Positions 32,780-41,880 of a stretch of 64,000 nt of DNA are shown here, piece after piece. The stretch's first letter is position 1; the number at the start of each line of letters is the position of its first letter. The DNA is from Qipengyuania soli. GTDB taxonomy: Bacteria > Pseudomonadota > Alphaproteobacteria > Sphingomonadales > Sphingomonadaceae. A model generated the notes under the pieces. The model ran no database searches, was not told the DNA's origin, and saw nothing but the letters and a program-made list of their open reading frames with translations. Location of the stretch: positions 1,612,001 through 1,676,000 of the forward strand of contig NZ_CP064654.1 in assembly GCF_015529805.1 (NCBI RefSeq), read 5' to 3'. The position numbers and the translations under genes were made by a program.

Positions 32780-33919
32780 TCATGCTGCGAGCGCGACGCG
32801 GTTTCGTCCGCCCCTTTTTGCCGCATACAGCGCCTCGTCGGCACGGGCGAACAAACTCAGGCTCGTGTCGCCCGGCCCGAGCATGGCCTGCCCCACGCTG
32901 ACCGTGACATTCGGCAGCGGAGCCATGCTCGTCCCGGCTTCGATCGCCAACCGCAAACGCTCGGCCGCACCCGTCACGGCGAGTTCCGGCGCCCCGGCGA
33001 GAATCATCAGGAATTCCTCGCCCCCGATGCGCGCGGCAAGCTGCCCGTCGCGCGCATTCCGAGCCGCAATCCGACCCACTTCGGCGAGCACACGATCGCC
33101 GATGGCGTGGCCATGCTCGTCGTTGACCTGTTTGAAATGGTCGATGTCGAAGACGATCAGACCCAATTCCCCCCTACACCGCCGCGCAGTCATTATCGCG
33201 CGATCTAACGTCGCCATGGCGGCGCGGCGATTGGCCAAGCCGGTAAGAACATCCGTGTTGGCGAGGAGCTGTGCCTCCTCCTCGCGCGCGACAGCTTCGG
33301 CACGTTCGCGTTCCGCGGCCGCGACGCGGAGGTATTCGTCCGTTGCATCCTGGACGACCATGAACACCTGTTCGCGCGCTCCCTCGGCCGAGAAGGAGTT
33401 GCTGGCCCTGGCGCGCAGGATTCGCGTTCCACGGCGCGGATTTTCCACCTCGAATTCGACGATAAAGGGCTCGCGATCGGTGCGGTGGGAATAGAAGGTG
33501 GTCTCCATCTGCTTCAGTCCGTCGACCAGCAATCCCGCGAGCAGGTCGTCGGTCGGCGGAGTGCCCGGCGGTACGCCAACGATGGTGCAGACTTCCTCGG
33601 ACCAGCGATGACGCCGGGTGGCGATGTCGACGCTCCAGCGACCGACACCGGCGAGCTGTTCGGCCAGCTGGAGTTGGGTGACCTTTTCCTGAAGTTCCCT
33701 GTTCCGACGGTAGAGACGCATCGACAGCGCGAAGTGGCGGAGAAGCATGACACCAATCGGCAGTGCAGTCGCGACCATCAGTAGCGGAAGTTCGTGACGC
33801 TGATCGCGGGCGAAAGTCATCGTCGCCGGCAGGACGAAAATTGCCCAGAGGCTGAACAGTCCCGTTATGCAAAGCCAGCGCAAGCGCAATCGAACCTCCG
33901 GGGGTTGGGAGGCCCGCAT
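32780..33919 (-). CDS. Diguanylate cyclase with PAS-like sensor and two membrane segments
   Basis: A 379-residue protein: two membrane helices (about 14-33, 44-62), a PAS-like domain (about 84-200; GRWSVDIATRRHRWSEEV, RILRARASNSFSAEG), a short coiled linker rich in Arg/Glu, and a GGDEF domain (about 215-379). The active site GGEEF is at 299-303, and LTGLANRRA, FDIDHFKQVNDEHGH and ADEALYAAKRGGRNRV are intact, so it should make cyclic di-GMP. The usual inhibitory RxxD is R290-x-x-Q293, hence degraded. It is divergent from nothing close; 119 bases separate it from egtB. Confidence 0.92.
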   Translation of the reverse strand: MRASQPPEVRLRLRWLCITGLFSLWAIFVLPATMTFARDQRHELPLLMVATALPIGVMLLRHFALSMRLYRRNRELQEKVTQLQLAEQLAGVGRWSVDIATRRHRWSEEVCTIVGVPPGTPPTDDLLAGLLVDGLKQMETTFYSHRTDREPFIVEFEVENPRRGTRILRARASNSFSAEGAREQVFMVVQDATDEYLRVAAAERERAEAVAREEEAQLLANTDVLTGLANRRAAMATLDRAIMTARRCRGELGLIVFDIDHFKQVNDEHGHAIGDRVLAEVGRIAARNARDGQLAARIGGEEFLMILAGAPELAVTGAAERLRLAIEAGTSMAPLPNVTVSVGQAMLGPGDTSLSLFARADEALYAAKRGGRNRVALAA

Positions 33920-33968
33920 AGACTTCTAGGTCAAAACACGGCTCGCAAGCCGGCCTCGGTAGAATCCC

Positions 33969-35342
33969 CTAGGCCGCGTCGGCGCGGCGGACAGATTGTT
34001 CCTCGTTCAACATCTCGGCGATGAGAAAGGCCAATTCGAGCGACTGCGCCGCATTGAGGCGCGGGTCGCAATGCGTGTGGTAACGGTCCGCGAGGGCTTC
34101 GTCGGTAATCGCAACCGCACCGCCCACGCACTCGGTCACGTCCTGGCCGGTCATTTCGACATGGACGCCGCCCGGGTGCGTGCCTTCCGCACGGTGTACG
34201 GCGAAGAAACCCTTCACCTCGCTCAGTATGCGGTCGAATGGGCGCGTCTTGTAGCCGCTGTCCGACTTGACGACATTGCCGTGCATAGGGTCGCAGCTCC
34301 AGACCACCGGGTGGCCTTCGCGCTTCACTGCGCGCACGAGCCGCGGCAGGCCTTCCTCGACCTTGTCGTGGCCAAAGCGGCTGATCAGCGTGATGCGTCC
34401 CGCCTCGCGTGCCGGATTGAGAGTGTCGAGCAGGCGCAGCAGGGCGTCTGTCTCGAGGCTCGGTCCGCACTTCATGCCGAGCGGATTGCCAATGCCGCGG
34501 CAGAATTCGATATGCGCACTGCCGTCGAACCGGGTGCGGTCGCCGATCCAGACCATGTGCGCGCTGGTGTCGTACCAGTCGCCGGTCAGGCTGTCGCGAC
34601 GGGTCAGCGCCTGTTCGTAGGGGAGCAGCAGCGCCTCGTGACTAGTGTAGAAGCTGGTGCCGCGAAGCTGCGGTAGCGTCTCGGGGCTGATCCCGCAGGC
34701 TTCCATGAAGTCGAGCGCCTCGCCGATGCGGTCAGCAACGTCGCTGAACTTGTCCGCCCACGGGCTGCGGCCCATGAACTCGAGCGTCCACTGGTGGACC
34801 TGCCGCAGGTTCGCGTAGCCGCCGTTGGCAAAGGCGCGGAGCAGGTTCAGCGTGGCGGCGGCCTGCGAATAGGCGCGCACCATGCGCTGCGGATCAGGGA
34901 TGCGTTGGTCGGCGTCGAAGTCGATGCCGTTGATATTGTCGCCGAGGTAGCTCGGCAGGGTGACATCGCCCTGCGTTTCCGTGGGCGAGCTGCGCGGCTT
35001 GGCGAACTGGCCAGCCATGCGCCCGACCTTCACCACCGGCTTCTTGCTGGCGAAGGTCATGACGACCGCCATCTGCAGCAGCACGCGGAAGGTGTCGCGG
35101 ATGTTGTTCGGGTGGAATTCGGCGAAGCTTTCGGCGCAATCGCCGCCCTGCAGCAGGAACGCCTTGCCTTCCGCCACTTCGGCAAGGTCGGCCTTCAGCG
35201 CGCGCGCCTCGCCCGCAAACACGAGCGGCGGGTGCGTTTCGAGCGTCGAGGTGGCGGCATCGAGCGCGCCTGCGTCGGGATATTCGGGCAAGTGCCTTGC
35301 CTCGAATTCCTTCCAGCTATCGGGTGCCCAGTTCGTCGCCAT
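33969..35342 (-). CDS. 3-deoxy-7-phosphoheptulonate synthase, class II
   Basis: Condenses phosphoenolpyruvate and erythrose-4-phosphate to start the shikimate pathway. The 457-residue protein is the plant/Mycobacterium-like class II form: [78 protein letters not shown] and [18 protein letters not shown] are all visible, with metal ligands in the [11 protein letters not shown] and VHVEMTG segments. The ATG at 35342 ([10 protein letters not shown]) is preferred to a TTG six bases earlier. It is a single gene, not next to other aro genes. Confidence 0.95.
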   Translation of the reverse strand: MATNWAPDSWKEFEARHLPEYPDAGALDAATSTLETHPPLVFAGEARALKADLAEVAEGKAFLLQGGDCAESFAEFHPNNIRDTFRVLLQMAVVMTFASKKPVVKVGRMAGQFAKPRSSPTETQGDVTLPSYLGDNINGIDFDADQRIPDPQRMVRAYSQAAATLNLLRAFANGGYANLRQVHQWTLEFMGRSPWADKFSDVADRIGEALDFMEACGISPETLPQLRGTSFYTSHEALLLPYEQALTRRDSLTGDWYDTSAHMVWIGDRTRFDGSAHIEFCRGIGNPLGMKCGPSLETDALLRLLDTLNPAREAGRITLISRFGHDKVEEGLPRLVRAVKREGHPVVWSCDPMHGNVVKSDSGYKTRPFDRILSEVKGFFAVHRAEGTHPGGVHVEMTGQDVTECVGGAVAITDEALADRYHTHCDPRLNAAQSLELAFLIAEMLNEEQSVRRADAA

Positions 35343-35464
35343 TACCAATTCCAGTTGTGGCGCGGGAATTCGCGCCGATTTGCCCGCTCACAGCAGACGA
35401 GCAGGCATAATGGAGCAAGCAGCTTTTGCTTGGCCAGCCCAAAAAGCCGATTGCCGTGTTCGGA

Positions 35465-38401
35465 TCAGCGTCCTGCTTCCGCCGGCGTCGCCGTAACCCG
35501 TGTCGCCAGCTTCTGACCTTCGGGGATCACGGCAAGGCGCCAGCCAGCCGTCCCGAAATACTTCTGCGCCAGCGCCTGCATCTTTTCGGGCGTGGTCTCG
35601 GTGAAATCGACGAGGAGCGAGCGCAGCAGGGCGATGCGCATGGGGTCCTGGGTCGATCCCTCGAGTTGGTAGAGCCAGAAAAGGTTCCCGGTCGAAACGC
35701 GGTTGAGGTACTGCAGCAGCGGCTCAGTCACGCGCTGGAGCTCGTCGGTGGCTGGCGGCGTGGTGGCAAGGTCCCGGGCAATCTTGTCGGCTGCCTGGAA
35801 AAACGCCGGAACGTCCTCGGGCCGGAGCTGGGCGAAGGCGGTGATGCGGCCACCGCTGTCGACGTCGGTCGGCCACTGGTTGTTCACCACCGGCGCATAG
35901 CTGGCGCCCGCCCGTTCACGCATGGCGTCGAGCAGGCGGTTGTTGAACAGCTGGGTGAGGATTTCGAGCTGGCGCGATTCGCGCAGGTTCTCCACCCCGG
36001 CCCCGCCTGGCCACGCTATGGCAGCCGCAGCCTGGTTGGCTTCGCCCATGTGATGGAGGACGACCGTTTCGCCCGAATTCGGGAAGGTCGCTTTGTTGGA
36101 AAGCACGGCGGCTGGCAGCGCTTCGCGCGGCGGCAGTGCGCCGAACGTCTTGGTCAGCGCCGCAATTGCTTCGTCGCGGTTGAAATCGCCGAAGACCAGT
36201 ACTTCGACCGGCCCCTGCTTCAACAGCGGCTCCCACATCTTGCGGAAGCCTTCGGGAGTGGCCTTGGCGAGCATCTCCGGATCGGGCGTCTTGTAGCGCG
36301 GATCGCCTGCGCGCAGCAGGTATTCGAGGTCGCGATTGATGACGCCGGCCGGAGTGCCAGCATAGCTTTCGTATGCGAGCCTCGCGCCTGCCTGCGCACG
36401 CACGATCGGGTTCGCGTCCCAGCGCGGCATGGCGAGCTTGGCGGCGAAGAGATAGAGCTGATCGGCAAGGTCCTGTCCGCGGGTCTGGCCGAGGAAGGTG
36501 AAAACCCCATCGCCGATCGCGAAGTCGAAACCCATGCGGCGCCCGGTCGTGATACGGTCGAGCTCTTCCTGCCCGAGTTCACCCACGCCCGCTTCGACCA
36601 GCGCCATCTGTCCAAGAGTCGCGTAGGCGGCGTCGTCAGGTCCGATCGAACGCCAGCCACCGCCGAAGCGAACTTTCACGGACACGCGTCCCGGTTCGGC
36701 ATCGTTGGCCCAGAGGATGGTCCGCACACCGTTGGCGAAATCGACCCGCTCGATGTCGAGCACGCCGAGAGCACCCTGCTGGGTGATCGTGCCCGGTGCA
36801 CCGATGGCAGGCAGGTCGGCGAACGATATTTCCTGCGCTGCGATCCGCGCGTCCGAAGCCGCCTCGATCGGAGCCTTGAGTGCGTCACGGATTGCAGCCT
36901 CGCTTGCCTCGCCGGCTTCGGGCGTGAGGTAAGCGGCGCGGATGACACTCCCCGAGAAGAGCTGCCGCGTATGATCGAGAAGCTGCTGCGGAGTAAGCGT
37001 CTTCTTCATCGATTCAAAGACTGTCAGGACCGTCTCCGGCGCGGCAACGGTTTCGCGTATGTCGACTGCATTGACGATGTCGTCGGCAAGCTTCGCACCC
37101 GCCATGACGCGACGTTGTTCGACCGAGCTCGCAAAGATCGAGGCAAACTCGGCGACCTCGCGGTCGATCTCTTCCTGCGTCGGCGGATTGATCAACGCGT
37201 CGGCAATGACCGCGCGTACATCTGCCAGTGCGGCCTTCCAGTCTCCGGTGAGGGGAGCGAAAGCCACGAAGGTCGCATCGGTGGACCGGCTCACATCGTC
37301 CTGCTGGACCTGCGCGAACAGGTAGTCGCCCCCAGCACGCGCACGCGCCTCGAGGCGGCGGTTGATCAGCGCCTGGGCAAGCGTGTCGCGCAGCAGCCCT
37401 TCGTTATAGGCGATGGTATCCTGTACCGGACGCCACGGGCGCATGATCGCATAGGTGAAATTGCGCTGCGTGCCGGGCTCCACGATCGCCGCCACTTCGC
37501 CAACCGGATTGGCCGGATCTGCACCCTTGGGTGCCTTCGGATCGCCGAAATCGGGTGCGGGGCGCGAGGGACCAGAGCCCTTCCAGTCGCCGAAATACTT
37601 TTCGACCTCTGCGGCAAGTTGCATCGGATCGATATCGCCGACTGCAACGATGACCGTGTTTTCCGGTCGATACCACCGCTTGTAGAATGCACTCACTGTC
37701 GCGCCGGTCGCAGCATTGAGCGTCTCGTCGGTCCCGATCGGCAGCCGGTCGGCAAGTCGCTGGGCGGCGAACAGGGTCTCGCGGGTCTTTTCCGCCGCGC
37801 GCTGCTGAGGCCCACCGCGCTCCCGCTTTTCCGCAAGGACGATGGGCACTTCAGCCTTCACATTCGCGTCGGACAGCACGGGCGCGCGCACCATGCCCGA
37901 AAGGATCTTCATGCTCTCCGCCAGCTTCTTCGCATCGATATTGGGCAGGTCGAGCTTGTAGACGGTGTGCGTCGGGCTGGTTTCGGCGTTGGTGTCGCTG
38001 CCGAAGGTCGCGCCGAGGCGCTGCCATGTCGGGATCGCCATCGCCGGTCCGAGGTACTGGCTTTCGCGGAACAGCAAGTGTTCGAGCAGGTGGGCAAAGC
38101 CGCGTTCGCTATCGTCCTCGTAGAGCGAGCCGGCATCGATGCGCACGCGGATGGAGACCTGGTCGGGCGGCACCCCGTTCTTGCGCACGGCGTAACGAAC
38201 GCCGTTGGGCAGCTTGCCGAAAATCCACTCCTCGTCGCGCGGGACGTCGCTGCCCTCGTAAATCCACGGCGTCTGCCCTTCCTTGGTCAGGTAGGCCGGA
38301 GTTGCCGGCGCAGGGTCCTGCGCATGAATCGCCTGCGGGGCGAGCAGCGCGAGGGGAAGGACGAGCGCGAGACGCCGAACGGCGCGCGTTAGAATAGCCA
38401 T
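35465..38401 (-). CDS. Exported M16-family zinc metallopeptidase (two-domain)
   Basis: A 978-residue pitrilysin-type peptidase. A signal peptide (about 1-27, ending IHAQ) sends it to the periplasm. The first M16 domain has the inverted zinc motif HxxEH at 104-108 (HLLEHLLF) and the downstream AEVPIVLAEKRE glutamate; ENTVIVAVGDIDP follows. A second M16 domain without zinc motif runs from about 560 to 978 (NGVRTILWANDAEP, YEILTQLFNNRLLDAMRERAGASYAP-like region). Such pairs cut peptides in a closed chamber. The reading frame extends further upstream across nfuA; that part is antisense and rejected. Confidence 0.93.
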   Translation of the reverse strand: MAILTRAVRRLALVLPLALLAPQAIHAQDPAPATPAYLTKEGQTPWIYEGSDVPRDEEWIFGKLPNGVRYAVRKNGVPPDQVSIRVRIDAGSLYEDDSERGFAHLLEHLLFRESQYLGPAMAIPTWQRLGATFGSDTNAETSPTHTVYKLDLPNIDAKKLAESMKILSGMVRAPVLSDANVKAEVPIVLAEKRERGGPQQRAAEKTRETLFAAQRLADRLPIGTDETLNAATGATVSAFYKRWYRPENTVIVAVGDIDPMQLAAEVEKYFGDWKGSGPSRPAPDFGDPKAPKGADPANPVGEVAAIVEPGTQRNFTYAIMRPWRPVQDTIAYNEGLLRDTLAQALINRRLEARARAGGDYLFAQVQQDDVSRSTDATFVAFAPLTGDWKAALADVRAVIADALINPPTQEEIDREVAEFASIFASSVEQRRVMAGAKLADDIVNAVDIRETVAAPETVLTVFESMKKTLTPQQLLDHTRQLFSGSVIRAAYLTPEAGEASEAAIRDALKAPIEAASDARIAAQEISFADLPAIGAPGTITQQGALGVLDIERVDFANGVRTILWANDAEPGRVSVKVRFGGGWRSIGPDDAAYATLGQMALVEAGVGELGQEELDRITTGRRMGFDFAIGDGVFTFLGQTRGQDLADQLYLFAAKLAMPRWDANPIVRAQAGARLAYESYAGTPAGVINRDLEYLLRAGDPRYKTPDPEMLAKATPEGFRKMWEPLLKQGPVEVLVFGDFNRDEAIAALTKTFGALPPREALPAAVLSNKATFPNSGETVVLHHMGEANQAAAAIAWPGGAGVENLRESRQLEILTQLFNNRLLDAMRERAGASYAPVVNNQWPTDVDSGGRITAFAQLRPEDVPAFFQAADKIARDLATTPPATDELQRVTEPLLQYLNRVSTGNLFWLYQLEGSTQDPMRIALLRSLLVDFTETTPEKMQALAQKYFGTAGWRLAVIPEGQKLATRVTATPAEAGR

Positions 38402-38500
38402 GACGGGAGTTATAGGGTCCGTTGAAGTGAAGGGACAGTGAACATTGAACAAACGCTTCTTTGCTTGTCCGGTGCCCTGCCCGCTCCTACATCGCAGTCC

Positions 38501-39079
38501 ATGTTCATCGAGACCGAAACGACGCCGAACCCGGCGAGCCTGAAGTTCCTGCCCGGCCAGGAGGTCATGGGCAGCGGAACGCGCGAATTCTCCACTCCGG
38601 AAGCGGCCGAAGCCAGTCCGTTGGCGCAGGCCATTTTCGACACCGGCGAAGTCACCAACGTGTTCTTCGGTAGTAATTTCATCTCGGTTACCATCGCTCC
38701 GGGCGCCAGCTGGTCGGAAATGAAACCGCAAGTGCTCGCAATCCTGCTCGATCACTACGTCTCCGAAGCCCCGCTTTTCGCCCCCGGCACCGCCGGCGGA
38801 ATCTCTGTCCCTGCCGACAGCGAAATGCTGGTGGAAGAGCGCGAGGAAGACGCCGACATCGTCGCGCAGATCAATGAACTGCTCGAAACGCGCGTGCGTC
38901 CGGCCGTGGCCGGCGACGGCGGCGATATCCAGTATCGCGGTTTCCGTGACGGGATCGTCTACCTGCAGATGCAAGGTGCCTGTTCGGGCTGTCCCTCCTC
39001 GACCGCGACGCTCAAGCACGGCATCGAAGGGCTGCTGAAACATTACGTCCCCGAGGTCGTTGAAGTCCGCGCCGCCTGA
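38501..39079 (+). CDS. nfuA: NfuA/NFU1-type iron-sulfur scaffold protein
   Basis: Carries [4Fe-4S] clusters to target proteins. The 192-residue protein has the alphaproteobacterial/mitochondrial NFU layout: the Nfu_N domain [19 protein letters not shown] (1-90) and the C-terminal NifU-like domain with [16 protein letters not shown] and the cluster ligands C161 and C164 in GACSGCPSS. The ATG at 38501 starts exactly at the conserved MFIETE. It is divergent from the M16 peptidase and followed 26 bases later by the RutE-like gene. Confidence 0.96.
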   Translation: MFIETETTPNPASLKFLPGQEVMGSGTREFSTPEAAEASPLAQAIFDTGEVTNVFFGSNFISVTIAPGASWSEMKPQVLAILLDHYVSEAPLFAPGTAGGISVPADSEMLVEEREEDADIVAQINELLETRVRPAVAGDGGDIQYRGFRDGIVYLQMQGACSGCPSSTATLKHGIEGLLKHYVPEVVEVRAA

Positions 39080-39105
39080 CCTCCCCTTCCCGCCCGAGGA
39101 CCTTC

Positions 39106-39714
39106 ATGACCACGCAGTACCACGACCATACCCTTCCGGATTCCGCGCTCGACCAGCTATTCCGCGATGCGCGCAGCTACAACGACTGGCTCGACAAGCC
39201 GGTAAGCGACCATCAGATCCACGCGATCTACGAGCTGATGAAGATGGCGCCGACCTCGGCCAACATGCAGCCCTCGCGGATCGTGTGGGTCAAGTCCGAC
39301 GAGGCGAAACAGAAGCTTGCAGACCTCGCCTCGGAAGGAAACAAGGCCAAGATCCTTGCCGCTCCCGTCACGGCGATCATCGGCTACGACATCGATTTCC
39401 ACGAAGAGCTGCCCTGGCTGTTCCCGCACACCGACGCCAAGAGCTGGTTCGAAGGCGACGAGGAAGGCCGCAAGACCGGTGCTTTCCGCAATTCCTCACT
39501 CCAGGGCGCATACCTTATGCTGGCCGCACGCGCGGTCGGCCTCGACTGCGGGCCGATGTCCGGATTCGACAATGCAGCGGTCGACAAGGCCTTCTTCGCC
39601 GACGAGCCGCGCCATCGCAGCAACTTCATCTGTTCAATCGGTTATGGTGATCCGGCCAGCATCTTCGATCGCAGCCCGCGGCCCGATTTCGACAAGTTCA
39701 ACCGCATCGACTGA
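39106..39714 (+). CDS. Nitroreductase family, malonic-semialdehyde-reductase (RutE)-like
   Basis: A 202-residue FMN enzyme close to RutE/HadB, which reduces malonic semialdehyde to 3-hydroxypropionate in uracil breakdown. Family features are visible: [48 protein letters not shown], the central [46 protein letters not shown] and the C-terminal [14 protein letters not shown]. The other rut genes are not in the window, so the enzyme may act as a general aldehyde or nitro reductase. Probably co-transcribed with nfuA and tsaB. Confidence 0.92.
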   Translation: MTTQYHDHTLPDSALDQLFRDARSYNDWLDKPVSDHQIHAIYELMKMAPTSANMQPSRIVWVKSDEAKQKLADLASEGNKAKILAAPVTAIIGYDIDFHEELPWLFPHTDAKSWFEGDEEGRKTGAFRNSSLQGAYLMLAARAVGLDCGPMSGFDNAAVDKAFFADEPRHRSNFICSIGYGDPASIFDRSPRPDFDKFNRID

Positions 39715-39750
39715 CTTGAAGCGCGCCGTCCACTCGGGCAGGGCCGGGCG

Positions 39751-40350
39751 ATGCGTATTCTCGCGATAGAAACGGCGACAGAAGCCTGTTCGGTAGCGCT
39801 GTTCGAGGACGGCCAGCTCCTCGACGCGCGCCACGAAGTGCTCGGTCGCGGCCATGCCGAGCGTCTGGTACCGATGATCGCGGAACTGCCCGGAAAAGGG
39901 CGCGCCGACGCGATCCGCGTGTCGCTTGGCCCCGGCAGCTTCACCGGTGTTCGCATCGGCCTCGCAACCGCTCGGGCGCTGGCAATCGCGTGGGGTGCAG
40001 AGGTGATGGGCTATCCCACGTTGGCGCTTGTGGCGGCGATGGCGGGTCGCGGTGCCACAGTCTGCATGAACGGAGGTCATGGCGAATTCTTCGTTCAGAA
40101 CTTCGACAGTCGCGGAGAGGCTATGGACAAAGTCCGCTCGCTGCCCCCGGAAGACGCTGCGAATGCGGTTCTGCAACCCCTCATTGTCGGCAATCGCGCC
40201 TCAGCACTAGGCGATTCGACCGGAAACACGTACGAAATTTCTGAAATACTTCCGGACGCACAACATCTATTACGAATTGATCCAGGACAATTTACCCCGC
40301 TGCTCAGTCCGCTTTACGGACGGAGCCCAGACGCGAAGCTGCCCGGTTAA
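39751..40350 (+). CDS. tsaB: tRNA N6-threonylcarbamoyladenosine synthesis protein TsaB
   Basis: TsaB (YeaZ) forms the t6A-making complex with TsaD and TsaE on ANN-decoding tRNAs. The 199-residue protein has the ASKHA start ILAIETATEACSVALF, then HAERLVPMI, and VSLGPGSFTGVRIGLATARALAIAWG, the best-kept part of the family; it lacks the zinc ligands of TsaD, as expected. Its TAA overlaps the rimI ATG by one base (TAATG), the usual coupled pair in proteobacteria. The coding sequence between about 40,200 and 40,310 is less GC-rich than its surroundings. Confidence 0.93.
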   Translation: MRILAIETATEACSVALFEDGQLLDARHEVLGRGHAERLVPMIAELPGKGRADAIRVSLGPGSFTGVRIGLATARALAIAWGAEVMGYPTLALVAAMAGRGATVCMNGGHGEFFVQNFDSRGEAMDKVRSLPPEDAANAVLQPLIVGNRASALGDSTGNTYEISEILPDAQHLLRIDPGQFTPLLSPLYGRSPDAKLPG

Positions 40351-40802
40351 TGAGCGAAATCGACCAGTTGATGGCTGTCATGGAGACCGCCTTCGATCCG
40401 CACTGGCGCGAAGCCTGGACCCGTAGCCAGGTCGAGAGTTCGTTGACGCTGCCCCACACCTATGCCCTCCTGATGGATGAGGAACAGCAACCCCTTGAAG
40501 GCGATGCAAAAGCTGCCGGCTTCATCCTCGCCCGGCGGGCACCGGGCGAAGAAGAACTCCTGCTGGTTGGTGTGCGCCCCGAATTTCGCCAAAGGGGTAT
40601 CGGCAAGGCGTTGATCGAGTGGTTTTTCCGCACTGCGCGCGCCAATGGAGCCGACCAGGTTTTCCTCGAGATGCGCGATAATAATCCTGCAGCGAGTCTT
40701 TACTCGTCCTGCGGATTCGAACCCATCGGAAGGCGCCGCGCCTACTACCGGACGGCCGATGGCGAGAGCCTCGATGCCATCACCTTTGGGCGGAAATTGT
40801 AA
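40350..40802 (+). CDS. rimI: Ribosomal-protein-alanine N-acetyltransferase RimI-like (GNAT)
   Basis: A 150-residue GNAT acetyltransferase. Acetyl-CoA motif A is LLLVGVRPEFRQRGIGKALIEWF, with the Q-R-R-G-I-G loop, followed by VFLEMRDNNPAASLYSSCGFEPIGRRRAYYR, the RimI-typical end. RimI acetylates the N-terminus of ribosomal protein S18, though relatives modify other proteins. Coupled to tsaB. The end at 40802 is followed by an AT-rich spacer with the mucR promoter. Confidence 0.9.
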   Translation: MSEIDQLMAVMETAFDPHWREAWTRSQVESSLTLPHTYALLMDEEQQPLEGDAKAAGFILARRAPGEEELLLVGVRPEFRQRGIGKALIEWFFRTARANGADQVFLEMRDNNPAASLYSSCGFEPIGRRRAYYRTADGESLDAITFGRKL

Positions 40803-40856
40803 CCACGCGACACGAAAGTTGTAGATTTGCGCCAAAAATATCAATGGATATTGGTG

Positions 40857-40885
40857 TTTACTAAGTCTTGTCGATTTTATACAAT
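40857..40885 (+). promoter_or_regulatory. mucR: Candidate sigma-70 promoter of mucR
   Basis: TTTACT (40857-40862), a 17-base spacer and TACAAT (40880-40885). It lies in the AT-rich 139-base gap between rimI and mucR and gives a start near 40892, about 50 bases before the ATG. MucR/Ros proteins bind AT-rich DNA and often control their own gene; no specific operator can be named. Confidence 0.55.
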
Positions 40886-40941
40886 CTCATGCAGAAACCG
40901 GGGTCGCACCAATAATTCTGTGTGAAGAGGATTAAGACTCG

Positions 40942-41382
40942 ATGGATAATTTCGAGACGGACATGGCGGAGACGCTCATTACGCTCACTTCTGATATCGT
41001 CGCGGCCCACGTGAGCAACAACAGCGTCTCGGTAGACGAGGTGCCTGCCCTGATTTCCAATGTCTATTCGGCCCTTGCGGGTCTTGGCGGCAATTCGACT
41101 GTCACTGTCGAGACGCCCGACCCCGCCGTTTCGGTTCGTTCTTCAGTGAAGAAAGATCACATTGTCTGTCTCGACTGCGGTAAAAAGATGAAAATGCTCA
41201 AGCGACATCTTTCAACCGAGCACAACATGACCCCGGAAGAGTATCGCGCACGCTGGAACCTTTCGTCCGACTATCCGATGGTAGCACCCGACTATGCGGC
41301 AACCCGCCGTGACTTGGCGGTGAAGATCGGACTTGGCCGCAAACCCGGCCAGAAGCGCGGTCGCAAGAAAAAGGCCGCATAA
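40942..41382 (+). CDS. mucR: MucR/Ros-family zinc-finger transcriptional regulator
   Basis: A 146-residue global regulator of the Ros/MucR family, which binds AT-rich promoters of surface polysaccharide, motility and cell-cycle genes. The zinc finger is clear: C76 and C79 in IVCLDCGKKMKML, H89 and H94 in KRHLSTEH, followed by NMTPEEYRARWNLSSDYPMVAPDYAATRRDLAVKIGLG. The N-terminal helical part forms oligomers in relatives. The tail (RKPGQKRGRKKKAA) is strongly basic. A GAGG site precedes the ATG; an intrinsic terminator follows. Confidence 0.96.
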   Translation: MDNFETDMAETLITLTSDIVAAHVSNNSVSVDEVPALISNVYSALAGLGGNSTVTVETPDPAVSVRSSVKKDHIVCLDCGKKMKMLKRHLSTEHNMTPEEYRARWNLSSDYPMVAPDYAATRRDLAVKIGLGRKPGQKRGRKKKAA

Positions 41383-41407
41383 GGCCCTTCGGTTCGCCTT
41401 GAGGAAG

Positions 41408-41441
41408 ACGCCCCGGCCCGATAAGGGTACGGGGCGTTTTT
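41408..41441 (+). terminator. Rho-independent terminator between mucR and fur
   Basis: ACGCCCCG (41408-41415) pairs with CGGGGCGT (41430-41437), 14-base loop, followed by a run of five T (41437-41441). It lies only 16 bases before the fur start codon, so it may also act as an attenuator for fur. Confidence 0.88.
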
Positions 41442-41457
41442 CATTCGGGAAGCATCA

Positions 41458-41880
41458 TTGCACCAGAAGATCGATCTTGAGCAGTTGTGTGCGGACAGGG
41501 GGCTGCGCATCACCGAGCAGCGGCGAGTAATCGCCCGCGTATTGTCCGAAAGCGAAGACCACCCCGACGTCGAGATGCTGCACGAACGCGCGAACAAGAT
41601 CGATTCCGGCATTTCCATTGCGACCGTCTACCGCACGGTGCGCCTGTTCGAGGAAGCCGGCATCCTCGACCGCCACGATTTCGGGGACGGGCGTGCCCGC
41701 TATGAGGCGGCGCCAGAAGCACATCACGACCATCTCATCGACGTGGAGACCGGAAAGGTCATCGAATTCGTCGATCCCGAGATTGAGGCGCTGCAGAAGC
41801 AGATCGCCGAAAAACTCGGCTACCGCCTCGTCGACCACCGGCTCGAGCTCTATGGCGTCCGCCTCGACCGCGAAGGCTGA
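41458..41880 (+). CDS. fur: Fur-family ferric (or manganese) uptake regulator
   Basis: A 140-residue metal-responsive repressor. The winged-helix domain reads LEQLCADRGLRITEQRRVIARVLSESEDHPDVEMLHERA, with ISIATVYRTVRLFEEAGI as recognition helix. The metal-binding HHDHLIDVETGKVIEF keeps the histidines, but the two C-terminal CxxC pairs of enterobacterial Fur are absent, as in alphaproteobacterial Fur/Mur. The start is TTG at 41458, supported by GGGAAG five bases ahead; no ATG exists in the right place. The end overlaps plsC by 29 bases. Confidence 0.93.
   Translation: MHQKIDLEQLCADRGLRITEQRRVIARVLSESEDHPDVEMLHERANKIDSGISIATVYRTVRLFEEAGILDRHDFGDGRARYEAAPEAHHDHLIDVETGKVIEFVDPEIEALQKQIAEKLGYRLVDHRLELYGVRLDREG

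Noticed and set aside
35426..38392. A 988-codon open frame on the plus strand opposite the M16 peptidase
   Set aside because: The opposite strand encodes a complete signal peptide and HxxEH peptidase; the plus frame has typical shadow composition and no motif.
38402..39043. Extension of the M16 peptidase frame by about 214 codons upstream
   Set aside because: It runs antisense through nfuA; the signal peptide at 38401 marks the real start.
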